Below are positions 27,523 to 42,700 of a DNA stretch of 64,000 bases, piece by piece. Location: positions 434,001 to 498,000 of the forward strand of contig CAKAJK010000006.1 in the NCBI GenBank assembly GCA_916610825.1. The letters run 5' to 3'. The stretch is from Haliclystus octoradiatus. Its lineage: Eukaryota > Cnidaria > Staurozoa > Stauromedusae > Haliclystidae. The notes below the pieces were generated by a model that was not told the origin of the DNA, ran no database searches, and saw only the letters and a list, made by a program, of their open reading frames with translations. The translations under genes were made by a program, and so were the position numbers. The first letter of the stretch is position 1, and every line of letters starts with the position of its first letter.

Positions 27523-30500
27523 GGAATTCAAAATTAACAATAACAGTCCTAAATAGTCAAAAACAATGCCTAATTCCCATAGGACTTCAAAAATAATAAA
27601 AAGAGTCCAAAATGACCGTGAACAATGATAAATCCCCAAGGGATTTAAAATTCGACAAAATATGTCCGAAAAGTCCAAAAACAATGCCTAACTCCCATAG
27701 GAACTTGAAATTACCAAAAACAATGCCTAATTACAATGGGAATTCAAAATTAACAATAACAATCCTATATAACCAAAAACAATGCCAAATTCCCATGGGA
27801 ATTCAAAATTAATAAAAACAGTTCAAAATGACCGTGAACAATGATAAATCCCTATGGTTATTGAAAATTCGACAAAATCAGTCCAAAAAGTCCAAATACA
27901 ATGCCTAACTCCCATAAGAACTTGAAATGACCAAAAAAATGCCTAATTCCCATGAGAATTAAAATTTGACAAAAACAGTCGAAAATGACCGAGAACAATG
28001 ATAAATTCACATGGGAATTCAAACTAGACAAAATCAGTCCTAAATGAATGAAAACAATGCTTAATTCCCATAGGAACTTGAAATGACCAAAAACAATGCC
28101 TAATTCCCATAGGAATTCAAATGTGACAAAAACAGACCAAAATGACCGTGAACAATGATAAATCCCTATGGGATTTCAATTTCGACAAAATCAGTCCAAA
28201 AAGTCCAAAAACAATGCTAAATTCCCATAGGAACTTGAAATGATCAAAAACAATGCCTAATTCTAATGAAAATTCAAATTTGACAAAAAAAGTCTAGAAT
28301 GACCACAAACAATGCCAAACTCCTATAGGAAATGAATATTAACAATAACAGTCCTAAATAACCTAAAACAATGCCTAAATTCCATGGGAATTCAAAATTA
28401 GTAAAAACAGTCCTAAATGACCAAGAACAATGCTTAATTCCTATGACAATTCAAATTTGACAAAATCAGTCCCAAATGACCATAAACAATGCCTAATCCC
28501 CAAGGGAATTCAGATTTAACAAAAACAGTCTAAAATGACCATGAACAATGCCTATTTCACATAGGAACTCAAAATTATTAAAATCAATGCCTAATTCCCA
28601 TGGGAATCCAAATTTGACAAAAAAAGTCTAAAATGACCACAAACAATGCCAAACTCCAATAGGAAATAAAAATTAACAATAACAGTCCTAAATAACGAAA
28701 AACAATGTCTAAATCCCATGGGAATTCAAAATTAACAATAACAGTCCTAAATAGTCAAAAACAATGCCTAATTCCCATGGGACTTCAAAAATAATAAAAA
28801 CAGTCCAAAATGACCGTGAACAATGATAAATCCCCAAGGGATTTAAAATTCGACAAAATCTGTCCGAAAAGTCCAAAAACAATGCCTAACTCCCATAGGA
28901 ACTTGAAATTACCAAAAACAATGCCTAATTACCATGGGAATTCAAAATTAACAATAACAGTCCTAAATAGTCAAAAACAATGCGTAATTCCCATGGGACT
29001 TCAAAAATAATAAAAACAGTCCAAAATGACCGTGAACAATGATAAATCCCCAAGGGATTTAAAATTCGACAAAATCTGTCCAAAAAGTCCAAAAACAATG
29101 CCTAACTCCCATAGGAACTTGAAATTACCAAAAACAATGCCTAATTACCATGGGAATTCAAAATTAACAATAACAATCCTATATAACCAAAAACAATGCC
29201 AAATTCCCATGGGAATTCAAAATTAATAAAAACAGTCCAAAATGACCGTGAACAATTATAAATCCCTATGGGATTTAAAATTCAACAAAATCTGTCCGAA
29301 AAGTCCAAAAACAATGCCTAACTCCCATAGGAACTTGAAATTACCAAAAACAATGCCTAATTACCATGGGAATTCAAAATTAACAATAACAATCCTATAT
29401 AACCAAAAACAATGCCAAATTCCCATGGGAATTCAAAATTAATAAAAACAGTCCAAAATGACCGTGAACAATGATAAATCCCTATGGGATTTAAAATTCG
29501 ACAAAATCAGTCCAAAAAGTCCAAAAACAATGCCTAACTCCCATAGGAACTTGAAATGACCAAAAAAATGCCTAATTCCCATGAGAAATAAAATTTGACA
29601 AAAACAGTCGAAAATGACCGAGAACAATGATAAATTCCCATGGGAATTCAAACTAGACAAAATCAGTCCCAATTGACCAAAAACAATGACAATGACCTAA
29701 TTGACAAAAATAGTCCTAAATGACCAAAAACAATGCCTAATTCCCATTAGAATTCAAATTTGACAAAAACATTCCAAAATGACCGTGAACAATGATAAAT
29801 CCTCTTGGGATTTGAAATTCGACAAAATCAGTCCAAAAAATCCAAAAACAATACCTAACTACCATAGGAACTTGAAATGACCAAGAAAAATGCCTAATTC
29901 CCATACGAGCTTAAAATGACCAAAAACATTGCCTAATTCCCATAAAAAATAAAAATTAACAATAACAGTCCTAAGTAACCAAAAACAATGCTTAAATCCC
30001 ATGGGAAGTCAAAATTAACAATAACAGTCCTAAATAACCAAAAACAATGCCTAATTCCCATGGGAATTCAAAATTAATAAAAACAGTCCTAAATGACCAT
30101 AAACAATGCCTAATTCCCAAGGGAATTCAGATTTAACAAAAACAGTCCAAAATGACCATGACCAATGCCTATTTCCCATAGGATCTCAGAATTACCAAAA
30201 ACAATGCCTAATTACCATGGTAATTCAAAATTATCGATAACAATCCTAAATAACCAAAAACAATGCCTAATTCCCATGGGAATTCAAAATTAACAATAAC
30301 AGTCCTAAATAACCAAAAACAATGCCTAATTCCAATGGGAATTCAAAATTAATAAAATCAGTCCTAAATGACCATAAACAATGCCTAACTCCCAAGGGAA
30401 TTCAGATTTGACAAAAACAGTCCAAAATGACCGAGAACAATGATAAATTCCCATGGGAATTCAAACTAGACAAAATCAGTCCTAAATGAACGAAAACAAT

Positions 30501-30570
30501 GCTTAATTCCCATAGCAATTCAAAATTAATAAAAACAGTTCTAAATGACCAAAAACAATGCGTAATTCCC
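27523..30570 (+). repeat. 3-kb segment, second copy
   Basis: This is the counterpart of 10921-13967. It contains three 216-bp units at 28810-29457 and the 47-bp monomer at 29684. Part of it (27612 to about 29025) also aligns to 48417-49830 at offset about 20,805. There the 216-bp triplet is a single unit, so the offset falls by 432 to 20,372 downstream. Confidence 0.85.
28810..29457 (+). repeat. 216-bp sub-repeat, three copies
   Basis: Units start at 28810, 29026 and 29242, in the same arrangement as at 12207. Comparing the two triplets position by position, corresponding copies share variants (for instance CAATTATAAATCCC in the third copy of each). The triplet therefore probably formed before the 3-kb segment was copied. 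Confidence 0.92.
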
Positions 30571-32159
30571 AAGGGAATTCAGATTTGACAAAAACAGTCC
30601 AAAATGACCATGACCAATGCCTATTTCCCATAGGATCTCAAAATTACCAAAAACAATGCCTAATTACCATGGTAATTCAAAATTATCGATAACAATCCTA
30701 AATAACCAAAAACAATGCTTAAATCCCATGGAAAGTCAAAATTAACAATAACAGTCCTAAATAACCAAAAACAATGCCTAATTCCCATGGGAATTCAAAA
30801 TTAATAAAAACAGTCCTAAATGACCATAAACAATGCCTAATTCCCAAGGGAATTCAGATTTAACAAAAACAGTCCAAAATGACCATGAACAATGCCTATT
30901 TCCCATAGGATCTCAAAATTACCAAAAACAATGCCTAATTAACATGGGAATTCAAAATTAACAATAACAGTCCTAAATAACCAATAACAATGCTTAAATC
31001 CCATTGGAATTCAAAATTAACAGTAACAGTCCTAAATAACCAAAAACAATGCCTAATTCCCATAGGACTTCAAAAATAATAAAAAGAGTCCAAAATGACC
31101 GTGAACAATGATAAATCCCCAAGGGATTTAAAATTCGACAAAATATGTCCGAAAAGTCCAAAAACAATGCCTAACTCCCATAGGAACTTGAAATTATCAA
31201 AAACAATGCCTAATTACAATGGGAATTCAAAATTAACAATAACAATCCTATATAACCAAAAACAATGCCAAATTCCCATGGGAATTCAAAATTAATAAAA
31301 ACAGTTCAAAATGACCGTGAACAATGATAAATCCCTATGGTTATTGAAAATTCGACAAAATCAGTCCAAAAAGTCCAAATACAATGCCTAACTCCCATAA
31401 GAACTTGAAATGACCAAAAATATGCCTAATTCCCATGAGAATTAAAATTTGACAAAAACAGTCGAAAATGACCGAGAACAATGATAAATTCACATGGGAA
31501 TTCAAACTAGACAAAATCAGTCCTAAATGAATGAAAACAATGCTTAATTCCCATAGGAACTTGAAATGACCAAAAACAATGCCTAATTCCCATTGGAATT
31601 CAAATGTGACAAAAACAGACCAAAATGACCGCGAACAATGATAAATCCCTATGGGATTTCAATTTCGACAAAATCAGTCCAAAAAGTCCAAAAACAATGC
31701 TAAATTCCCATAGGAACTTGAAATGACCAAAAACAATGCCTAATTCCCATAGGAATTCAGATTTGACAAAAACAGTCCAAAATGACCGAGAACAATGATA
31801 AATTCCAATGGGAATTCAAACTAGACAAAATCAGTCCTAAATGAACGAAAACAATGCTTAATTCCCATAGGAATTCAAAATTAATAAAAACAGTTCTAAA
31901 TGACCAAAAACAATGCGTAATTCCCATGGGAATTCAAAATTAATAAAATCAGTCCTAAATGACCATAAACAATGCCTAACTCCCAAGGGAATTCAGATTT
32001 GACAAAAACAGTCCAAAATGACCGAGAACAATGATAAATTCCCATGGGAATTCAAACTAGACAAAATCAGTCCTAAATGAACGAAAACAATGCCTAATTC
32101 CCATAGGAATTCAAAATTAATAAAAACAGTTCTAAATGACCAAAAACAATGCGTAATTC
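30571..32159 (+). repeat. Mosaic satellite segment
   Basis: It holds pieces of several HORs. 31070-31700 repeats 27587-28217 at offset about 3,483, including the private CCTATGGTTATTG variant. 31740-32160 is made of alternating GACCGAGAACAATG and GAACGAAAACAATG monomers with a local near-repeat. No gene is seen. Confidence 0.76.
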
Positions 32160-35100
32160 CCATGGGAATTCATATTTGACAAAAACAGTCCAAAATGACC
32201 GAGAACAATGATAAATTCCCATGGGAATTCAAACTAGACAAAATCAGTCCTAAATGAACGAAAACAATGCTTAATTCCCATAGGAACTTGAAATGACCAA
32301 AAACAATGCCTAATTCCCATAGGAATTCAAATTTGACAAAAACAGTCCAAAATGACCGCGAACATTGATAAATCCCTATGGGATTTCAATTTCGACAAAA
32401 TCAGTCCAAAAAGTTCAAAAACAATGCTAAATTCCCATAGGAACTTGAAATGACCAAGAAAAATGCCTAATTCCCATACGAGCTTAAAATGACCAAAAAC
32501 ATTGCCTAATTCCCATAGGAAATAAAAATTAACAATAACAGTCCTAAATAACCAAAAACAATGCTTAAATCCCATGGAAAGTCAAAATTAACAATAACAG
32601 TCCTAAATAACCAAAAACAATGCCTAATTCCCATGGGAATTCAAAATTAATAAAAACAGTCCTAAATGACCATAAACAATGCCTAATTCCCAAGGGAATT
32701 CAGATTTAACAAAAACAGTCCAAAATGACCATGAACAATGCCTATTTCCCATAGGATCTCAAAATTACCAAAAACAATGCCTAATTAACATGGGAATTCA
32801 AAATTAACAATAACAGTCCTAAATAACCAATAACAATGCTTAAATCCCATTGGAATTCAAAATTAACAGTAACAGTCCTAAATAACCAAAAACAATGCCC
32901 AATTCCCATGGGAATTCTAATTTAATAAAAACAGTCTTAAATGACAATAAACAATGCATAATTCCCAAGGGAATTCAGATTCAACAAAAACAGTCCAAAA
33001 TGACCATGAACAATGCCTATTTCCCATAGGAACTCAAAATTACCAAAAACAATGCCTAATTACCATGGGAATTCAAAATTATCAACAACAATCCTAAATA
33101 ACCAAAAACAATGCCTAATTCCCATGGGAATTCAAAACTAACAAAAACAGTCCTAAATGACCAAGAACAATGACTAATTCCTATGAAAATTCAACTTTTA
33201 CAAAATCAATCCTAAATGACCATAAACAATGCCTAATTTCCAAGGGAATTCAGATTTGACAAAAACAGTCCAAAATGACCGAGAACAATGATAAATTCCC
33301 ATGGGAATTGAAACTAGACAAAATCATTCCTAAATGACCAAAAACAATGCCTAATTCCCATGGGAATCCAAAATTAACAATAACAGTCCTAAATAACCAA
33401 AAACAATGTCTAATTCCCATGAGAATTCAAATTTGACAAAAACAGTCCAAAATGACTGCGAACAATGATAAATCTCTATGAGATTTCAATTTCGACAAAA
33501 TCAGTCCAAAAAGTCCAAAAACAATGCTAAATTCCCATAGGAACTTGAAATGATCAAAAACAATGCCTAATTCCCATAGGAATTCAAAATTAATAAAAAC
33601 AGTCCTAAATGACCAAAAACAATGCCTAATTCCCATGGGAATCCAAAATTAACAATAACAGTCCTAAATAACCAAAAACAATGTCTAATTCCTATGAGAA
33701 TTCAAATTTGACAAAAACAGTACAATATGACCGGGAACAATGATAAATCCCTATGGGATTTCAATTTCGACAAAATCAGTCCAAAAAGTCCAAAAACAAT
33801 GCTAAATTCTCATAGGAACTTGAAATGACCAAAAACAATGCCTATTTCCCATAGGAACTCAAAATTATTAAAATCAATGCCTAATTCCCATGGGAATCCA
33901 AAATTAATAAAAACAGTCTTAAATGCCCAAAAACAATGCGTAATTCCCTTGAGAATTCAAATTTGACAAAAAAAGTCTAAAATGACCACAAACAATGCCA
34001 AACTCCCATAGGAAATAAAAATTAACAATAACAGTCCTAAATAACCAAAAACAATGCCTAAATCCCATGGGAATTCAAAATTAACAATAACAGTCCTAAA
34101 TAGTCAAAAACAATGCCAAACTCCCATAGGAAATAAAATTAACAATAACAGTCCTAAATAACCAAAAACAATGCCTAAATCCCATGGGAATTCAAAATTA
34201 ACAATAACAGTCCTAAATAGTCAAAAACAATGCCTACTTCACATGGGACTTCAAAATAAAATAAACAGGTCCAAAATGACCGTGAACAATGATAAATCTC
34301 CAAGGAATTTAAAATTCGACAAAATCTGTCCAAAAATTCCGAAAACAATGCTTAACTCCCATAGGAACTTGAAATTACCAAAAACAATGCCTAATTACCA
34401 TGGGAATTCAAAATTAACAATAACAATCCTATATAACCAAAAACAATGCCTAATTCCCATGGGAATTCAAAATTAATAAAAACAGTCCAAAATGACTGTG
34501 AACAATGATAAATCCCTATGGGATTTAAAATTCGACAAAATCAGTCCAAAAAGTCCAAAAACAATGCCTAACTCCCATAGGAACTTGTAATGACCAAAAA
34601 AATGCCTAATTCCCATGATAATTCAAATTTGACAACAACAGTCGAAAATGACCGAGAACAATGATAAATTCCCATGCGAATTCAAACTAGACAAAATCAG
34701 TCCTAATTGACCAAAAACAATGACAATGACCTAATTGACAAAAATAGTCCTAAATGACCAAAAACAATGCCTAATTCCCATGAAAATTCAAATTTAAAAA
34801 AAAACATTCCAAAATGACCGTGAACAATGATCAATCCCCTTGGGATTTGAAATTCGACAAAATCAGTCCAAAAAATTCAAAAACAATACCTAACTACCAT
34901 AGGAACTTGAAATGACCAAGAAAAATGCCTAATTCCCATACGAGCTTCAAATTTGACAAAAACAGTCCAAAATGACCGCGAACATTGATAAATCCCTATG
35001 GGATTTCAATTTCGACAAAATCAGTCCAAAAAGTTCAAAAACAATGCTAAATTCCCATAGGAACTTGAAATGACCAAGAAAAATGCCTAATTCCCATACG

Positions 35101-36045
35101 AGCTTAAAATGACCAAAAACATTGCCTAATTCCCATAGGAAATAAAAATTAACAATAACAGTCCTAAATAACCAAAAACAATGCTTAAATCCCATGGAAA
35201 GTCAAAATTAACAATAACAGTCCTAAATAACCAAAAACAATGCCTAATTCCCATGGGAATTCAAAATTAATAAAAACAGTCCTAAATGACCATAAACAAT
35301 GCCTAATTCCCAAGGGAATTCAGATTTAACAAAAACAGTCCAAAATGACCATGAACAATGCCCATTTCCCATAGGATCTCAAAATTACCAAAAACAATGC
35401 CTAATTAACATGGGAATTCAAAATTAACAATAACAGTCCTAAATAACCAATAACAATGCTTAAATCTCATTGGAATTCAAAATTAACAGTAACAGTCATA
35501 AATAACCAAAAACAATGCCCAATTCCCATGGGAATTCTAAATTAATAAAAACAGTCTTAAATGACAATAAACAATGCATAATTCCCAAGGGAATTCAGAT
35601 TCAACAAAAAAAGTCCAAAATGACCATGAACAATGCCTATTTCCCATAGGAACTCAAAATTACCAAAAACAATGCCTAATTACCATGGGAATTCAAAATT
35701 ATCAATAACAATCCTAAATACCCAAAAACAATGCCTAATTCCCATGGGAATTCAAAACTAACAAAAACAGTCCTAAATGACCAAGAACAATGCCTAAATT
35801 CCAAGGGAATTCAGATTTGACAAAAACAGTCCAAAATGACCGAAAACAATGATAAATTTCCATGGGAATTCAAACTAGACAAAATCATTCCTAAATGACC
35901 AAAAACAATGCTTAATTCCCATAGGAACTTGAAATGACCAAAAACAATGCCTAATTCCCATAGGAATTCAAAATTGAAAAAAACAGTCCAAAATGACCAA
36001 AAACAATGCCTAATTCCCATGAGAATTTAAATTTGACAAAAACAG
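32160..36045 (+). repeat. 3.9-kb HOR, unexpanded copy
   Basis: It aligns to 37379-47960. From 32160 to 34502 the offset is 5,219. From 34503 to about 35311 it is 11,581 (5,219 plus twice 3,181). From about 35312 to 36045 it is 11,915 (a further 334). The lengths agree exactly: 3,886 plus 6,362 plus 334 equals 10,582. This copy has ACAGGT at 34265 where all others of its monomer type have ACCGGT. The 47-bp monomer is at 34718. Confidence 0.88.
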
Positions 36046-36540
36046 TCCAAAATGACCGTGAACAATTATAAATCCCTATGGGATTTAAAATTCAACAAAA
36101 TCTGTCCGAAAAGTCCAAAAACAATGCCTAACTCCCATAGGAACTTGAAATTACCAAAAACAATGCCTAATTACCATGGGAATTCAAAATTAATAAAAAC
36201 AGTCCAAAATGACCGTGAACAATGATAAATCCCTATGGGATTTAAAATTCGACAAAATCAGTCCAAAAAGTCCAAAAACAATGCCTAACTCCCATAGGAA
36301 CTTGAAATGACCAAAAAAATGCCTAATTCCCATGAGAATTAAAATTTGACAAAAACAGTCGAAAATGACCGAGAACAATGATAAAATCCCATGGGAATTC
36401 AAACTAGACAAAATCAGTCCCAATTGACCAAAAACAATGACAATGACCTAATTGACAAAAATAGTCCTAAATGACCAAAAACAATGCCTAATTCCCATGA
36501 GAATTCAAATTTGACAAAAACATTCCAAAATGACCGTGAA
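36046..36540 (+). repeat. 2.3-kb-type HOR linker
   Basis: This short stretch resembles 29242-29780 but lacks one 59-bp monomer in the 216-bp unit (the TCCTATATAACC monomer before 36190). It holds a 47-bp monomer at 36435 and leads into the 3,181-bp triplet. No gene is seen. Confidence 0.78.
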
Positions 36541-39500
36541 CAATGATAAATCCTCTTGGTATTTGAAATTCGACAAAATCAGTCCAAAAAATCCAAAAAC
36601 AATACCTAACTACCATAGGAACTTGAAATGACCAAGAAAAATGCCTAATTCCCATACGAGCTTAAAATGACCAAAAACATTGCCTAATTCCCATAAAAAA
36701 TAAAAATTAACAATAACAGTCCTAAGTAACCAAAAACAATGCTTAAATCCCATGGGAAGTCAAAATTAACAATAACAGTCCTAAATAACCAAAAACTATG
36801 CCTAATTCCCATGGGAATTCAAAATTAATAAAAACAGTCCTAAATGACCATAAACAATGCCTAATTCCCAAGGGAATTCAGATTTAACAAAAACAGTCCA
36901 AAATGACCATGACCAATGCCTATTTCCCATAGGATCTCAAAATTACCAAAAACAATGCCTAATTACCATGGTAATTCAAAATTAACGATAACAATCCTAA
37001 ATAACCAAAAACAATGCCTAATTCCCATGGGAATTCAAAATTAACAATAACAGTCCTAAATAACCAAAAACAATGCCTAATTCCAATGGGAATTCAAAAT
37101 TAATAAAATCAGTCCTAAATGACCATAAACAATGCCTAACTCCCAAGGGAATTCAGATTTGACAAAAACAGTCCAAAATGACCGAGAACAATGATAAATT
37201 CCCATGGGAATTCAAACTAGACAAAATCAGTCCTAAATGAACGAAAACAATGCTTAATTCCCATAGGAATTCAAAATTAATAAAAACAGTTCTAAATGAC
37301 CAAAAACAATGCGTAATTCCCATGGGAATTCAAAATTAATAAAATCAGTCCGAAATGACCATAAACAATGCCTAATTCCCAAGGGAATTCAGATTTGACA
37401 AAAACAGTCCAAAATGACCGAGAACAATGATAAATTCCCATGGGAATTCAAACTAGACAAAATCAGTCCTAAATGAACGAAAACAATGCTTAATTCCCAT
37501 AGGAACTTGAAATGACCAAAAACAATGCCTAATTCCCATAGGAATTCAAATTTGACAAAAACAGTCCAAAATGACCGCGAACATTGATAAATCCCTATGG
37601 GATTTCAATTTCGACAAAATCAGTCCAAAAAGTTCAAAAACAATGCTAAATTCCCATAGGAACTTGAAATGACCAAGAAAAATGCCTAATTCCCATACGA
37701 GCTTAAAATGACCAAAAACATTGCCTAATTCCCATAGGAAATAAAAATTAACAATAACAGTCCTAAATAACAAAAAACAATGCTTAAATCCCATGGAAAG
37801 TCAAAATTAACAATAACAGTCCTAAATAACCAAAAACAATGCCTAATTCCCATGGGAATTCAAAATTAATAAAAACAGTCCTAAATGACCATAAACAATG
37901 CCTAATTCCCAAGGGAATTCAAATTTAACAAAAACAGTCCAAAATGACCATGAACAATGCCTATTTCCCATAGGATCTCAAAATTACCAAAAACAATGCC
38001 TAATTAACATGGGAATTCAGAATTAACAATAACAGTCCTAAATAACCAATAACAATGCTTAAATCCCATTGGAATTCAAAATTAACAGTAACAGTCCTAA
38101 ATAACCAAAAACAATGCCCAATTCCCATGGGAATTCTAAATTAATAAAAACAGTCTTAAATGACAATAAACAATGCATAATTCCCAAGGGAATTCAGATT
38201 CAACAAAAACAGTCCAAAATGACCATGAACAATGCCTATTTCCCATAGGAACTCAAAATTTCCAAAAACAATGCCTAATTACCATGGGAATTCAAAATTA
38301 TCAATAACAATCCTAAATAACCAAAAACAATGCCTAATTCCCATGGGAATTCAAAACTAACAAAAACAGTCCTAAATGACCAAGAACAATGACTAATTCC
38401 TATGAAAATTCAACTTTTACAAAATCAATCCTAAATGACCATAAACAATGCCTAATTTCCAAGGGAATTCAGATTTGACAAAAACAGTCCAAAATGACCG
38501 AGAACAATGATAAATTCCCATGGGAATTCAAACTAGACAAAATCATTCCTAAATGACCAAAAACAATGCCTAATTCCCATGGGAATCCAAAATTAACAAT
38601 AACAGTCCTAAATAACCAAAAACAATGTCTAATTCCCAAGAGAATTCAAATTTGACAAAAACAGTCCAAAATGACCGCGAACAATGATAAATCCCTATGG
38701 GATTTCAATTTCGACAAAATCAGTCCAAAGAGTCCAAAAACAATGCTAAATTCCCATAGGAACTTGAAATGATCAAAAACAATGCCTAATTCCCATAGGA
38801 ATTCAAAATTAATAAAAACAGTCCTAAATGACCAAAAACAATGCCTAATTCCCATGGGAATCCAAAATTAACAATAACAGTCCTAAATAACCATAAACAA
38901 TGTCTAATTCCCATGAGAATTCAAATTTGACAAAAACAGTACAAAATGACCGCGAACAATGATAAATCCCTATGGGATTTCAATTTCGACAAAATCAGTC
39001 CAAAAAGTCCAAAAACAATGCTAAATTCTCATAGGAACTTGAAATGACCAAAAACAATGCCTATTTCCCATAGGAACTCAAAATTATTAAAATCAATGCC
39101 TAATTCCCATGGGAATCCAAAATTAATAAAAACAGTCTTAAATGCCCAAAAACAATGCCTAATTCCCTTGAGAATTCAAATTTGACAAAAAAAGTCTAAA
39201 ATGACCACAAACAATGCCAAACTCCCATAGGAAATAAAAATTAACAATAACAGTCCTAAATAACCAAAAACAATGCCCAAATCCCATGGGAATTCAAAAT
39301 TAACAATAACAGTCCTAAATAGTCAAAAACAATGCCAAACTCCCATAGGAAATAAAATTAACAATAACAGTCCTAAATAACCAAAAACAATGCCTAAATC
39401 CCATGGGAATTCAAAATTAACAATAACAGTCCTAAATAGTCAAAAACAATGCCTAATTCACATGGGACTTCAAAATAAAATAAACCGGTCCAAAATGACC

Positions 39501-39721
39501 GTGAACAATGATAAATCTCCAAGGAATTTAAAATTCGACAAAATCTGTCCAAAAATTCCGAAAACAATGCTTAACTCCCATAGGAACTTGAAATTACCAA
39601 AAACAATGCCTAATTACCATGGGAATTCAAAATTAACAATAACAATCCTATATAACCAAAAACAATGCCTAATTCCCATGGGAATTCAAAATTAATAAAA
39701 ACAGTCCAAAATGACCGTGAA
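36541..39721 (+). repeat. 3,181-bp tandem HOR, copy 1
   Basis: First of three tandem units. All three begin with the CAATGATAAATCCTCTTGG and TATTTG form; elsewhere this monomer reads TTGGGATTTG. This copy lacks the variants shared by copies 2 and 3: it has CTAATTCCCATAAAAAA near 36690, GTCAAAATTAACAA near 36767, GAAAACAATGC near 37483 and AAACAGTCC near 38660. It is therefore the outgroup of the triplet. It is also the only one whose left part joins the 2.3-kb-type linker. Confidence 0.93.
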
Positions 39722-42700
39722 CAATGATAAATCCTCTTGGTATTTGAAATTCGACAAAATCAGTCCAAAAAATCCAAAAACAATACCTAACTACCATAGG
39801 AACTTGAAATGACCAAGAAAAATGCCTAATTCCCATACGAGCTTAAAATGACCAAAAACATTGCCTAATTACCATAAAAAATAAAAATTAACAATAACAG
39901 TCCTAAGTAACCAAAAACAATGCTTAAATCCCATGGGAAGTCAAAATTTACAATAACAGTCCTAAATAACCAAAAACAATGCCTAATTCCCATGGGAATT
40001 CAAAATTAATAAAAACAGTCCTAAATGACCATAAACAATGCCTAATTCCCAAGGGAATTCAGATTTAACAAAAACAGTCCAAAATGACCATGACCAATGC
40101 CTATTTCCCATAGGATCTCAAAATTACCAAAAACAATGCCTAATTACCATGGTAATTCAAAATTATCGATAACAATCCTAAATAACCAAAAACAATGCCT
40201 AATTCCCATGGGAATTCAAAATTAACAATAACAGTCCTAAATAACCAAAAACAATGCCTAATTCCAATGGGAATTCAAAATTAATAAAATCAGTCCTAAA
40301 TGACCATAAACAATGCCTAACTCCCAAGGGAATTCAGATTTGACAAAAACAGTCCAAAATGACCGAGAACAATGATAAATTCCCATGGGAATTCAAACTA
40401 GACAAAATCAGTCCTAAATGAACGAAAACAATGCTTAATTCCCATAGGAATTCAAAATTAATAAAAACAGTTCTAAATGACCAAAAACAATGCGTAATTC
40501 CCATGGGAATTCAAAATTAATAAAATCAGTCCGAAATGACCATAAACAATGCCTAATTCCCAAGGGAATTCAGATTTGACAAAAACAGTCCAAAATGACC
40601 GAGAACAATGATAAATTCCCATGGGAATTCAAACTAGACAAAATCAGTCCTAAATGAACGAAAACTATGCTTAATTCCCATAGGAACGTGAAATGACCAA
40701 AAACAATGCCTAATTCCCATAGGAATTCAAATTTGACAAAAACAGTCCAAAATGACCGCGAACATTGATAAATCCCTATGGGATTTCAATTTCGACAAAA
40801 TCAGTCCAAAAAGTTCAAAAACAATGCTAAATTCCCATAGGAACTTGAAATGACCAAGAAAAATGCCTAATTCCCATACGAGCTTAAAATGACCAAAAAC
40901 ATTGCCTAATTCCCATAGGAAATAAAAATTAACAATAACAGTCCTAAATAACCAAAAACAATGCTTAAATCCCATGGAAAGTCAAAATTAACAATAACAG
41001 TCCTAAATAACCAAAAACAATGCCTAATTCCCATGGGAATTCAAAATTAATAAAAACAGTCCTAAATGACCATAAACAATGCCTAATTCCCAAGGGAATT
41101 CAGATTTAACAAAAACAGTCCAAAATGACCATGAACAATGCCTATTTCCCATAGGATCTCAAAATTACCAAAAACAATGCCTAATTAACATGGGAATTCA
41201 AAATTAACAATAACAGTCCTAAATAACCAATAACAATGCTTAAATCCCATTGGAATTCAAAATTAACAGTAACAGTCCTAAATAACCAAAAACAATGCCC
41301 AATTCCCATGGGAATTCTAAATTAATAAAAACAGTCTTAAATGACAATAAACAATGCATAATTCCCAAGGGAATTCAGATTCAACAAAAACAGTCCAAAA
41401 TGACCATGAACAATGCCTATTTCCCATAGGAACTCAAAATTACCAAAAACAATGCCTAATTACCATGGGAATTCAAAATTATCAATAACAATCCTAAATA
41501 ACCAAAAACAATGCCTAATTCCCATGGGAATTCAAAACTAACAAAAACAGTCCTAAATGACCAAGAACAATGACTAATTCCTATGAAAATTCAACTTTTA
41601 CAAAATAAATCCTAAATGACCATAAACAATGCCTAATTTCCAAGGGAATTCAGATTTGACAAAAACAGTCCAAAATGACCGAGAACAATGATAAATTCCC
41701 ATGGGAATTCAAACTAGACAAAATCATTCCTAAATGACCAAAAACAATGCCTAATTCCCATGGGAATCCAAAATTAACAATAACAGTCCTAAATAACCAA
41801 AAACAATGTTTAATTCCCATGAGAATTCAAATTTGACAAAAACGGTCCAAAATGACCGCGAACAATGATAAATCCCTATGGGATTTCAATTTCGACAAAA
41901 TCAGTCCAAAAAGTCCAAAAACAATGCTAAATTCCCATAGGAACTTGAAATGATCAAAAACAATGCCTAATTCCCATAGGAATTCAAAATTAATAAAAAC
42001 AGTCCTAAATGACCAAAAACAATGCCTAATTCCCATGGGAATCCAAAATTAACAATAACAGTCCTAAATAACCAAAAACAATGTCTAATTCCCATGAGAA
42101 TTCAAATTTGACAAAAACAGTACAAAATGACCGCGAACAATGATAAATCCCTATGGGATTTCAATTTCGACAAAATCAGTCCAAAAAGTCCAAAAACAAT
42201 GCTAAATTCTCATAGGAACTTGAAATGACCAAAAACAATGCCTATTTCCCATAGGAACTCAAAATTATTAAAATCAATGCCTAATTCCCATGGGAATCCA
42301 AAATTAATAAAAACAGTCTTAAATGCCCAAAAACAATGCCTAATTCCCTTGAGAATTCAAATTTGACAAAAAAAGTCTAAAATGACCACAAACAATGCCA
42401 AACTCCCATAGGAAATAAAAATTAACAATAACAGTCCTAAATAACCAAAAACAATGCCTAAATCCCATGGGAATTCAAAATTAACAATAACAGTCCTAAA
42501 TAGTCAAAAACAATGCCAAACTCCCATAGGAAATAAAATTAACAATAACAGTCCTAAATAACCAAAAACAATGCCTAAATCCCATGGGAATTCAAAATTA
42601 ACAATAACAGTCCTAAATAGTCAAAAACAATGCCTAATTCACATGGGACTTCAAAATAAAATAAACCGGTCCAAAATGACCGTGAACAATGATAAATCTC

